Source: Phlebopus portentosus (Eukaryota > Basidiomycota > Agaricomycetes > Boletales > Boletinellaceae). From it: a stretch of 64,000 bases of DNA. Below, piece by piece: positions 1-10,276 of the stretch. The position numbers and the translations under genes were made by a program. Position 1 is the first letter of the stretch. Every line of letters starts with the position of its first letter. The notes under the pieces were generated by a model. That model was not told the origin of the DNA. It was given only the letters and a program-made list of their open reading frames with translations, and made no database searches. The DNA is taken from assembly GCA_037892935.1 (NCBI GenBank), contig JAYXKI010000005.1:1426001-1490000 (forward strand), in the 5' to 3' direction.

Positions 1-187
1 AAATCAAGTGGATACGCCCACTCCAGATCTTAAAGTGCCGAATGTTTTACAAACATTGATAACCGCAGATCATCTGTATTATAACAAAAACGCTAATGAC
101 AAAAACCAAACGGTAAAAGTGACGATATGTGCTTTAGCGAGAGAAATGGTAAGTTTAGTAATTCAGAACTTTAAAGTATTAGAATTA
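1..187. repeat. Dispersed repeat, copy 1 (possibly cut by the window edge)
   Basis: This stretch is a diverged copy of 42228-42396. Shared blocks in the same order include GCAGATCAT, TATTATAACAAA, CGCTAATGACAAAA, GTGCTTTAGCGAGA, AAATGGTAAGTT and AGTAATTCAGAACTTTA. I estimate 75-80% identity by eye, with a few short indels. The 64-codon open frame at 8-202 is not kept in the other copy, so it is unlikely to be a gene. The unit has no recognisable transposase and no obvious terminal inverted repeat. It is most likely a fragment or short non-autonomous element. Confidence 0.7.
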
Positions 188-244
188 CCGTACGATAAGT
201 GAGAGGTGGACAGTAATTGTATAATCTAGTTAGAATGATGGACC

Positions 245-2437
245 TTAGTGTATATCTGCCTGGACTGAAGCAGGAAGGGAGGTCGAGTCCTTTTCTTGTT
301 TTGGAGCCCGCTCGAAGTTTCGCTGCAATGAATAATTCTTTACAACTAGGACTATCAAGAAAAATCGAAGCCTCGTAAGAGGTATCTGGCAGTAATGAGA
401 TTTAAACTTACAAAGAAGCAGTGCAACAGAGGACATAGGCGTCCAGACGATAAAGATCGTTGCGATGCTACGCGTGAAGGCATGGCTGACTTGCTGGCGT
501 AGCGAATCGGGTTGGATTTGCTGTATGGTTGTGTAATCCAGAAGACCTGAGCCCAGAGAAGAAGAGAGTCCGCCGATCTTCGCGAGCCGCTTTGAAAGTT
601 CTGACTGGAAAATCGTATTTCCAACCGAAATACCAACGGTCCCGCCCAAAGTCCTGAGAAGCAAGAGGTGAAAGATTCAAGAGATGGTCTGGGGTTATAA
701 CCGAACTAACCCGAACTTACCGGAGAAGACCAACTGTCGCTGTGCTAGTCGGCATGTCTTTAAGGGGCATGGCCGCCTGCACAACAATGAGAGGAGCTTG
801 GAAAAGGAACCCGACGCCAATGCCCACAACAAGAAGCCACAGTTCCTGTTTTGCTGTGCTCGTGTTTTCGTCGAGCATAATAAGAAGACCGGTTCCAAGA
901 GTCATGATGGCAGAGCCAGCCCACAGGATAGGACGATAAAGGCCCGTCTTCGATAAGACGATACCGGTAACGATTGAGGTCACCGCGCCACCAATGGAGA
1001 GTGGCATCTGACGGATACCGGCCATCGTTGCACTCGAACCAAGAACCTGGAAGTAAAGAGGAGTATAGTAACTCGCCCCAAAGAACACGAACGTGTGAAG
1101 AAATGTTCCGATACAACAGGCGGCGGTCGTGCGAGTCTTAAAAAGTCTAGGTGGTATAATAGGATTCCTCTTCGTGAGGACGCCGTTCACCACGCCGGCG
1201 GTGAGGAGAACAATCCCGATTATAAGCGGTGCGAGCGTTTCTGGAGCACGCCAGCCGTCTGCAGCCGTATTGGCGTCCTCAAGGCCAAACAGGAACAATA
1301 TGACTCCGGCAGTGAGCAGGAATAAGCCCAGGAAGTCGAATGTCGACACGACATCACGTACTGTCCGTTTACTTACTGGCTTGAGATGCAGAAAGAAAAA
1401 TAACGAGACCATCGAAATCCCGCCAAGCGGGAGGTTAATCCAGAAGCACCACCGCCAGCTCGCGTGGTCCGTAAGGATACCGCCTACAAGAGGACCAATG
1501 ATGCTTGCGATTCCCCACGTCGCTCCCAACATACCTCCATATTTGGAACGCTCCTGAAGAGTTGCTACAAGGCGCCCTTAAACCCGTCTTTAAGTAGGAG
1601 ATTGTAAAGCAGACCTACTGATGTCGGACAGCGTTATCATGATCACCTGTAGACTTCCGCCCGCTCCAATTCCTTGAACGCCTCGGCCTGTTGATACTCT
1701 TCAGTCTAACTACAAGTTAACAGCGGCAATACTAATAATCTTACACAGTGCGAGCCAAATAAAGCTTTGCGCGGAACCGGCTAACGCGGAACCCAATAAG
1801 AACGTGGCGATAGAGCCGAACAAAATGGGTTTACGTCCAGTTATGTCCGCAAGTCTCCCATATAGCGGGTTGAAACCTAGTCAGGACCATGAACAAAAAA
1901 AAAGTGAACCCTTGAAAAACAATGCCATACACGCAGACACTGAAAGCAAGCATAAGAAACTTCACGATAAAGACGATAGGGGAAAGACAAACTGAGCATA
2001 TACGCCGAACCGACCCAGCTGTATCCTGATTCGCCTCCAATATCCTCAACGATTCTAGGCAAGGACACTGCAGCAATGGTTTGATCTAGTGCTCCCAGGA
2101 AAGCTGGAGATTGTTTGGTCAATGATATGGATTCTGGTTTAATTTTGATTTTTACCTGTCAACATTAAACTACGCAAAGTGGACCTAGTCAACATTTCCA
2201 ATGTCATCAAAAGCCTTTACACATACGCTGGCATAACAATCTTCATGTTGCTTCAGATAGATGTCAGGTATGCCAAGTTTAAAGTAAAAACCCAGACACA
2301 TACTTGTATGGGATTTCCTGAACCTCCTTCGTACTCCACTGTGCACCTGGCTGATTCTCTGACCTTTGCTCCACGTCACTCAGTTCCACACCGTCAGGAC
2401 GGGGCTCATCGTCAATGCGAGACTCTGTCTGAGCCAT
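245..2437 (-). CDS. MFS transporter, DHA2 (14-TM drug:H+ antiporter) family, copy A
   Basis: Plasma-membrane multidrug or toxin exporter of the major facilitator superfamily. After splicing, the protein has a polar N-tail, then TM1 with the family motif [10 protein letters not shown], the motif [13 protein letters not shown], and the loop motif A region [12 protein letters not shown]. Later come [22 protein letters not shown] and a long hydrophobic C-half ending in [14 protein letters not shown]. About nine GT-AG introns can be placed without any frame break. Exons 2, 3 and 5 are microexons of 24, 14 and 9 nt. The start is the ATG of MAQTES; an in-frame non-ATG extension to 2461 is less likely. 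It is divergent from the Spc34-like gene, 288 bp away. Its C-tail is closest to copy B. The frame is fully open, so it is probably functional; the substrate cannot be read from sequence. Confidence 0.88.
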
Positions 2438-2724
2438 CTTAGCTTCGTACCCGGACGGCAATATTAATGGTCAAGAGAACAGTTTCACGGATGATAGTAT
2501 GCAAGCGAGGATCTATCCATTTGTCCATTGTCATTTATATGAGAAGCGTCAGGGTCAAACTGAGCAAATGATGTTTTTTTCGGCATTTCGCTAGTAGTAC
2601 TAGTAGTGTAATCTGATGCAAGTGTGAATTTAGTTGCAGAGCACAATACATTTAGGAACACGTGATCGTTCAGCCCGAAGGTGATGCCGAGAGGACGCGT
2701 CCGCTTCAAACATCTAACAACAAC

Positions 2725-4701
2725 ATGCCGACGTTGCTGGATCACATCGATCGGTTCACATACACGGCGCAATCAATACAGACGGCAGCGAGGAATGCTT
2801 CTGAGCCTCTGCCGAGCCCATACGTACGCGCCGTGCTGCGTACGCCTCTCGGAGACCTTGCTCGCGATGTAGATACTTCGGAACTTGGTCTATTCACCCT
2901 TGTTCCCAATGCTTCGGCGCCGTCAGCATCCGGAGACGAGTCGGGAACGTCGGCTGCACAGAAGGGATCGATTGCACGTGTCGAGTTCCCCGGGGCAACT
3001 CCTCTGCGTAGACCTGCTGGCGCCTCGAAGCATCCGCGCCGCGAAAATGACAAGGAACCCGAAGTATATGCACAGGCTGCGCTTAAGTACCTTGACCGAT
3101 AGTAAGTAAAGTAGGTCTGGTACTTCCAATAGATTCTTCTCACAACGTTGTAGTCATTCCATTCGTCCGATGCCAAAAGCCCGTCAGGAAGTGGAGGCTA
3201 TCATTGAATATCTCAAGTTGGTTCGCAACGAGATCGAACAGCTGAGCGAGGCTGCTGATCAAGTCAGTTGTTTCCCCACATCCATCTCATGGTCGATCTT
3301 ACATCGAGTAGACCGCAGAACCAGCTTCGCAACCCGTAACAACATTACGGGATGAGGAGAAGCGCATCCAGGAGCTGCACGTGCGCATTAAACAGATGAA
3401 AGCTAGGGTGCGTTCTTCGACGCAGCAGGGATAGACGTCTTGCTCATGATCGAGGTACAGATAGAAGTGCTTGAGAAGAAACAAAAGCCTTACGTCAAGC
3501 CATCTGTTTCGTCAGCCAAAGACACAGCCAAAGACAAAGAGGAGGACGCGTTCTGGGCGGAACCTGCTACCACTCGTAAACCTCGAACTGGACGCAAGAG
3601 CTTGCTTATTCCTACTTTGGCGAGAGGGACGGTTGGGCCGGATGATAGTTTACTTCTTGATACTCATGTCAAAGTCGATATGGGCGCTATGCTTGGGGAT
3701 ATGTCTATGACTTCTCTTGCTGACGCTGCCCCTACACCATTACCAGCCTCAAAGATGGATCCGGTCTCTGTTCCCTTGCCATCGCGGTCGCCTACTCATC
3801 CCCCGGCGTCTTCACCAACTCCGGCCGCTTCTTTGTACGTGGGACCAGCCGACTCTGGACCAGCAGCTCCGGCAGAAACAAGTGCCGACTTGATTACTGA
3901 CGAAGGAGATGATACTGTCATCCTTGCGAAGCCGCCTTCTTTGACTCCTGCTGTTCCCTCCACACCTCCACAAGCACTGTCAGCTCCACCTGAGCCTGAA
4001 ACTCCTGCTCCGACGACACCTGCACACAAAACACCGAGACCTGAAGTTACTGCCACTCCTGGGACGGCTAGGATAGGTCGTGTTAAGATCACAACCGATG
4101 TAGAACGGATCGCAGTATGCTTCCCTGTTTCGTGACTAATTAGTGAGTCTTTTCTGACGACATTGTAGGCAAAAATTTGGGCAACAGTCGGAGATGTTAT
4201 TATGCCTGGTCATCCCTTCAACACAGCGGCTGCTGCGACGACGAACAAACCACCTCGTGCCAAAGAGACGATGTGCGTTCTCATTATAGCCTAGACGTTT
4301 TTTTTACTCAATCATGTCCTATTCCCAGAGCCCTGCTCCAAAATCTCGCCTCGCAGAAACCGCCACCTACTTCTCCAACAATGTCCCATTCCACATTCTC
4401 GATTGTTACTGACAAATCATCGCCAAGCACACATGCGATCCTCACTGCACACCTCTTGCTTGCTCTCATCAATGCCATTCCGCGACATGCCATGCCTCTA
4501 GCCGCTACGAAGGTTGTCCTTGCTGAAGCAAACAAGAGTCTGGGGAACGGAGCTCCTCCAGATCCCGCGGAAGCAAGTCTAGGCTTATTGGCTGGAGGCG
4601 ACAAGGCGATGGAGACGCGTGCACTGTACGGATGCGTTGCCAAACGACTATTGAAAATAGATCGCAGTGGGAGAGAACAACTCGTTAGATTTGACATTTA
4701 A
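2725..4701 (+). CDS. DASH/Dam1 complex subunit Spc34-like protein with long C-terminal extension
   Basis: Probable outer-kinetochore DASH (Dam1) ring subunit, which links chromosomes to spindle microtubules. The N-region (LLDHIDRFTYTAQSI, then RAVLRTPLGDLARD and SELGLFTLV) follows the Spc34 pattern of a helix, a small hydrophobic motif and an acidic ITxLIRD-like segment. Next come YAQAALKYLDRYHSF and a coiled coil (EVEAIIEYLKLVRNEIEQL, then EEKRIQELHVRIKQMK). In yeast Spc34 the protein ends about here. This one continues through a Pro/Ser/Thr-rich linker (3480-4080) into a folded-looking segment (KIWATVGDVIMPGHPFN, then LTAHLLLALINAIP and LYGCVAKRLLKID) that resembles a winged helix. Introns fall near 3105, 3262, 3410, 4120 and 4272. 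The start is the first ATG giving the family N-terminus. The Spc34 name rests on a motif pattern only. Confidence 0.62.
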
Positions 4702-4857
4702 ATCCGTATCTTGTATTGCTTTATGTTTTTATGTGATGATTTGATGAGCTTTACGTAACGAAGTCGATTACCTCATTTATTTGTATTCATCGTAACTTGC
4801 GCTCGAGGCGAATTCTAGCTTTGTAATGGCAAAGTGCTTCGGACCGTAACCACCACA

Positions 4858-6753
4858 ATGTCGAAGCACAGACTGTCGCCAGCACCTTTTCCAGCAACGA
4901 AACGACAGCATACAAGTACTGATCAGACTGTTTTATCGACGCCGTTGCTTAATTTCGACTCGTCATTCTACGACGAGCTCGTTCTTGTTATCTTCTCGTA
5001 CCTCTCATGGACCGACCTTTGCGCAATTCAGTCGACCAACCGGCTCTGGTCTCGTCTTGCATCAGATAACCAGGTATGGCGCTTACGCTTTCTCTTCTCA
5101 TCCGAAGGAAGTGCAAGTTCATCTTTGCATGATTTAGCTGTGGAAGACGCAATTCATCCGTGAATACGGAAGATCACGCCTCAGAGGTTCCCGAGGCTTT
5201 GTAAACAGACACGACAGCCGTGCAATCAGGCCGCTTCCACACACTCACAAATCGAATCCAAAATACGATGATTCAAATAATGTAGACTGGAAGTGGTTGT
5301 TTCGCATAAGCCTGAATTGGCGAAGGGGTGCGTTTGACGAGCTTTGGGATATAATGCAGATTGACCTCATCGGCCCACAGGCCGCTGTCAACTTGAGCGG
5401 TTCAAGGGGGATCCTTTAGACCTGGTGCCTGGCTCTAGCACTTATCTATCCGGCACAGCCCATGGATGTGCTTTACTTGCTGGATCTATGACGGTAACAA
5501 CATCCTCACTGCCGGGTCTCTCGCCACATGTATATTTGCATAAATACGGTGCAGCCCCTTACATTTTGAAGAGCAAGCTCAAAGAGCAAAGTGCGACGCA
5601 TATTACGGTGCTCGCGCTCGATCAGTCTCCTCTTTCCGCTAGCGGTGACAAGCTTCGGGTGGCTGCTTTCCATGACACCGGAGAATTCTCCATCTTCTTG
5701 GTCGATCATAGCCAGCCGCAACATTCCTGTCTTCTGTTGACTTACCACCCTCGCGGCAAGACAGATCGAACAGCACCCATTAGACAAGCAGCTTATCAAC
5801 ACCCGCTGCTTGTGACGCTTTCACATTCGTTCAAATTATCATTATATGATTTGACTGATGGCGTCGTTCATACACAAACACTCACTTCGTTCTCCTCTTA
5901 TCCACCCACGTCGATGGTCCTAACGTCGGGTCTGAAGGCCTACAGGCTTGTACTGGCATATTCGGCTCCAGTTTATCCTTCGGACTGGAGTGTTGCAGTT
6001 ACCGTCCTTACGATCTCGCCTGCCAATCCCGACCTAGCGGCTAGCGAGGATAGGGAGGAAGATTCTTTAAGACCGTTCACAGTCGTCACATCGAAAACAG
6101 TACGTGCATTCGACGTACCGATCGGTTGGCTTGATGAAGCTGCGTTGTGCGTAATGAAAGAGCAGTGGAGCCGTAGAGCTGCTCGGGTGGCGGATGTGCA
6201 GACAGACGGGAAATGGGTTGTACTTGCTCCCGCCGATCGACTCTTACCCCCTTCGCCTTCGTCATCCCCCTCGTCCTCAAGAACAAGATTAGGCAGCACT
6301 GCTTGCGCTTTGCAGCTTTACCGATTGAACATTCCCACCTATTCCTCGTCTGCTAATGGGCTGCGATTGACTTTCGTTCGTCATTTATACGGACATACCG
6401 GACCCGTCATATCCCTCGCTCTGGCAGATGGTCGATGCGTAAGTCGAGGTGCGGACGGAAGTCTATGGGTATGGGATCTCGAACGGGACTGGGGCGTCGA
6501 AGTGCAACATCCACGACGAGCTGCGTCTCCCCCTTCAGCACCGTCAGTAAGTCTGTCAAGGTCCAGCTCGAGTCCAAGCTCTAGTGTTATTGTCGACGGC
6601 CTTTCATCGGAATCCGAAGATGAAGACAAATTTAATATTGACTGGAGTGAAAATGTTCCTATGGGCACACCTCTTGGATCAGTTGTATTCGACGAACGAA
6701 GAATCGTCACGTCCGATGCGTATGGCGTCGAAGTTCGGCGGTTCGATATCTAG
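4858..6753 (+). CDS. F-box protein with WD40-like beta-propeller
   Basis: Likely substrate adaptor of an SCF ubiquitin ligase. Residues about 40-80 form an F-box (FYDELVLVIFSYLSWTDLC, then NRLWSRLASDNQLWKTQF), followed by the DWKWLFRISLNWRRG motif common in fungal F-box/WD proteins. The rest is beta-rich, with clear WD-type strands near the end (LYGHTGPVISLALADGRC, then DGSLWVWDLE) and a terminal repeat GSVVFDERRIVTSDAYG. Two introns are needed: one right after ...SDNQ (near 5073-5130) and one near 5330-5384. Splicing the second removes an in-frame TAG at 5416. The start ATG at 4858 follows CACCACA. A serine run and an acidic patch before the last repeat are probably a surface loop. Its target is unknown. 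Confidence 0.82.
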
Positions 6754-6998
6754 ATTTTTATAAAATTGGTGCGCTTGATACTTCTCTTCCTTGCATTCTA
6801 CTGATATCGCTTTTCCCAGTCTGTATTTTTCTTCTGTATTCGTTGACGCTGTGCAACAAATTTTTCCAAGTCTGGTCGTGATGCTTGTGGCTAATTGTAT
6901 ACACATCAGGTTGATCATTGCTCTAGCATACAATGCAAGCATTTGAGAAAGCGGTGAATATTCATACAGATCTTGCAGGGATGGCTATCAGGAAACAT

Positions 6999-9179
6999 TC
7001 AAAACACTGCACGGATTGTTGTCCTTGAGATTTGCTTCCGTCGGAAGGCAGACGACCCTTTTCCTTGTTTCGGTGCGCGTTCGAAATTCCTCTTCAGCGA
7101 ATATTGGCGGACAGTCAGCACTGGCAAGACAAAAAGAAAGAAATAAGTGAGAAATAAGGCCGGTCGAGACAATCATACGCACGAAGCAGTAACGGCACGA
7201 AAGAAACAGGCGTGAATGCGATGAAGATTGTCGCAATGCTGCGCGTTAACGCGTGAGTAACCTGTTGGCGGAGCGAGTCGAGCTGGATACGAGACACGGA
7301 TGTGAAGTCTGGTAAGTTGGAATTTGGCGAAGAGGACATCTCAGAGATGTTCTGAGTCGCTTTGCAAGTTCTGATTGGAAGATGGTGCTCCCGATCGAGA
7401 TGCTGACCGTCCCTCCGAGCGTCCTGTACGAAGCAATAACAATTCAATACTTGCAAGCTGTAATGCCGTTGAAGGATATGGCTACGAGCACGGCGACGTA
7501 TCAGCTCCTTCGGTACGTCCCGCCTTGTAATAGGCGGCGTCTGCAAAAGACAACCCACGCCAAATACAAAAAAAAAGAAAGCCAAACTTCCTGCTTCGCG
7601 ACGCTCGTCATCTCATCAAGCATGATCAATAGTCCGATCCCAAGCGTCATGATCGCACCCCCGCCCAAAGCACTGGCCGATATCTCCCCGTCTTGGGGAA
7701 CATCATACCTGTGCCCATGGATGTTATCGCCGCGCCGATGGGTAGGGGTGGTAGGGGTAACTGGCGAACACCGGCCATCGTCGCGGTCGACCCGCGAATT
7801 TGAAAGTAGAGAGGCGTGTAGTAGACAATGCTGAAGAAGACGAAGGAGCGGATGAACACGCTGCTGAGGTACCCCGCCGTTGTGCGTGTCTTGAAGTGCC
7901 TCGGTGGGATGATTGGTTCGCGGTTTGTGATGATCTCGTTTACTAATTCGGATGTGAGGAGGACGACTCCAATTATGAGAGGTGCGAGCGTTTGCGGGCC
8001 GTGCCATCCGCCTGAGGCGGTGTTGGCGTCTTCAAGACCGAATAGGAAGAGAATAATACCCGATGTGAGGAGGGATAGCCCGACAAAATTAAACGCCGAA
8101 GCCGCTTCGCGAATAGTACGCCTTTTGGCTGGGTTCAAGTGAAGAAAGAAGAAGAGCAGGACCAGCGCTAGCCCTCCGAGGGGGAGATTGATCCAATAGC
8201 ACCATCGCCAGCTGGCATGGTCTGTGAGGGCACCTCCTAGAAGTGGGCCAATAATGCTCGCGATGCCCATCGTTGCACCCATTAAGCCAACACATTTCGA
8301 TCTTTCTTGGAGACTGGCTATAGAACAGTCTTAGAAGTTAGGCGGAGGGCGGGAAGTAACAGAACTTACTGATGTCTGAAATTGTTATCATAGTCATTCG
8401 CATACACCCTCCAGCTCCTATTCCTCGAATGCCGCGACTTGTGCTTTATCATGTTACTCGATTTCTTTGTTTGATTTTTTTTTTCAAAGAAATTGAAGGC
8501 ACTCACAAAGCGCTAACCAGATGAAACTTTGCGCTGCACCGCCCAGTGCAGATCCAAACAGGAACATCCCGATAGAAAAGAACAAGATTGGTTTACGGCC
8601 TATGATATCGGAGAACTTTTCATGTAAAGGGTTGAAGCCTGGTGTGATACTTTAGAAATCGAGAACAAATACTCCCAGGACCATGGTCTTACAGGAAGAC
8701 TACGAAAGTTTATGAGTACATCGAACAAATTATAGATACTAACAACGTACTTAGCAAATATGCAGAGCCAACCTAGCCATAACCGGATTCGCCTCCGATG
8801 TCCTCGACGATCTTGGATAATGAGACAGCTGCAATAGTTTGATCTAATGCGCTTGGAAAAGCTGTATGTATACGGTGTCAAGCAATTATTCCCGATCAAA
8901 ACTCGCGAGAGCAACTTACTCGTGATCATAAGGCTATGTCAACGAGAAAAGAGAGTAAGGTGAGAGTTTTAGCGAGGAGTCCGCAAGAGGACATACGCCG
9001 GAACTACTATTTTCTTATTACTGAATAAAAATTCAGTATCAATAGTAATACTTATTGTATCCACTTGTGAAGAATCAAGAAACCTACTTGTATGCAATTT
9101 CTTGAACCTCATCCTCACTCCAATGCAATCCTGGATTCTCCTTTGTCGACTGTTCGACGACGATAGGTTCAGGGACCAT
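6999..9179 (-). pseudogene. MFS transporter DHA2 family, copy B (pseudogene with internal inversion)
   Basis: Paralogue of copy A, sharing its C-tail ([14 protein letters not shown]), but clearly dead. TGG of the conserved YSWVG motif is TAG (8773-8775). One frameshift follows RYRPVLWAG, near 7670. Another lies in a T9 run near 7570. A third follows the SELAKRL segment, near 7350. About 90 bp (roughly 7439-7528) is inverted: the expected [17 protein letters not shown] block and its 5' splice site read on the plus strand while the flanks read on the minus strand. The 24- and 14-nt microexons survive (the ATG codon of the first has become AAG); the 9-nt one cannot be placed. The N-terminal ATG taken here is preceded directly by TAA. 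No functional transporter is expected. Confidence 0.9.
7439..7528 (+). other. Microinversion inside MFS pseudogene B
   Basis: Plus-strand frame reads [19 protein letters not shown], then ATYQLLR followed by GTACGT, which is exactly the exon end and donor site that the minus-strand gene lacks at this place. Turning the segment over restores QTPPITIQ...AVMPLKD in frame on the minus strand, with the paralogue motif [14 protein letters not shown] as the guide. One edge sits at the short inverted repeat CCGCCT-ATTACA-AGGCGG (7519-7536). Edges are uncertain by a few bases. Confidence 0.8.
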
Positions 9180-10276
9180 TTACGTAAGATTCAGATTGCT
9201 TTTCGATGTCAACCAGAGTGCTTGACGGCCGAGCGGCCGTAGTGGATAGTGGTATTTTCGGCGATAGAACTAGCAACTCTTGACATTGTCACGGTGATGA
9301 ACAGTCAGAGAAGGAACACCCCCGCCGGAGGCGAAGAAACATCCAGCGTAGTAGACGCGTGGAATGCAATGCAATCCAGGCAGCTCTATTCCTGGAGCGT
9401 AGCAAATCATCATATCGGATTGGATAAGACATAAGATCCGATTGGGGACTAGACTAGGTGGGTGTGAGAATTGAAGTCTTTTCACATTTTCAGCCCGAAG
9501 TTCCCACGGAGTTTTTCCCTGCTGGATGGAAATTCAGTGATTTTTGTCCACTCCACGTCTGTGGCTCGTAGGAACCCTTCTTTTGATTATTTTCGCACCC
9601 ATTCTTTTCAGCTGCCTGGAATTTACATTCCGAAAACCTTATAAATCGCGGTACCGTGAAATCAAGCTGAAGAATAATTGAGATAATTTAACTTTTGAGA
9701 GGACGGGGCGGTTCATAACTTTTTATTTATATTGGGGTGTATGCATTTGAGAGATGATTTGACGCCCAATGTCACACTCTCATTTATGAAAGATTGAGCT
9801 ATACTGGACAGTCAAGAAAATCAATTAGTGCTCAGAGAGAAATCATACAATGCCGTTCTAGGCTTCCCAACCGGAAGAGTAAGCAAGAATGGTATCGATC
9901 AGTATTTTTGATACCGTCGCTGTCTTGGCAAAGACACCAAAAAAGGTCAAAAAGACAAGTTTCGCCATTTCTCTTGGGGAGGCAAAAGGAGGTCTGGAAT
10001 ACTTACTGAGGTTGATCGACAAAGAAGGCGGGAGCCAAGCGAAGAAAAGGATGGATGTTACGTTCGTTACAGTGATCCAATCAGGAAGGAACATTCAATT
10101 TGCCATTTCATTTCATTTCCTCCCATCTTCATTACCACCCTCATCTCCTCTTTCCCGTCCTCCTCCTCAACGCCGACGTCACCCTCTCAGTTCAAAACGT
10201 CCGTTCGTTACTCGCTCGGCAGCCCAAGCGCGTCGAATACGAACACTCTCCTTTACGCTCCTTCTCTCCTACAATC
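9180..10276. other. Intergenic region between MFS pseudogene B and chitin synthase
   Basis: About 1.1 kb with no gene I can support. It holds a perfect inverted repeat ACGGCCG-AG-CGGCCGT (9225-9240), an AT-rich stretch around 9650-9800, and pyrimidine-rich sequence (10100-10270) just before the chitin synthase ATG, typical of a fungal promoter and 5' leader. Open frames on both strands near 9860-10090 show no family signal. Confidence 0.5.
9225..9240. repeat. Perfect 7-bp inverted repeat
   Basis: ACGGCCG-AG-CGGCCGT, upstream of pseudogene B. Too short to be a terminator by itself and of unknown use. Confidence 0.6.

Noticed and set aside
8..202. Open frame of 64 codons at the left edge
   Set aside because: It lies in the dispersed repeat, and the second copy of the repeat does not keep the frame.
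7382..7834. 150-codon plus-strand open frame in MFS pseudogene B
   Set aside because: Its only recognisable part is the inverted exon segment; the rest is antisense to the minus-strand gene.
9858..10094. Hydrophobic minus-strand open frame (MFLPDWITVTN...)
   Set aside because: It lies in the chitin synthase promoter, has no family signal, and no start context or splicing supports it.
10100..10276. Upstream extension of the chitin synthase frame
   Set aside because: In frame with the gene but the region is pyrimidine-rich leader; the ATG at 10277 (CAATCATGTCTCC) suits the family N-terminus better.
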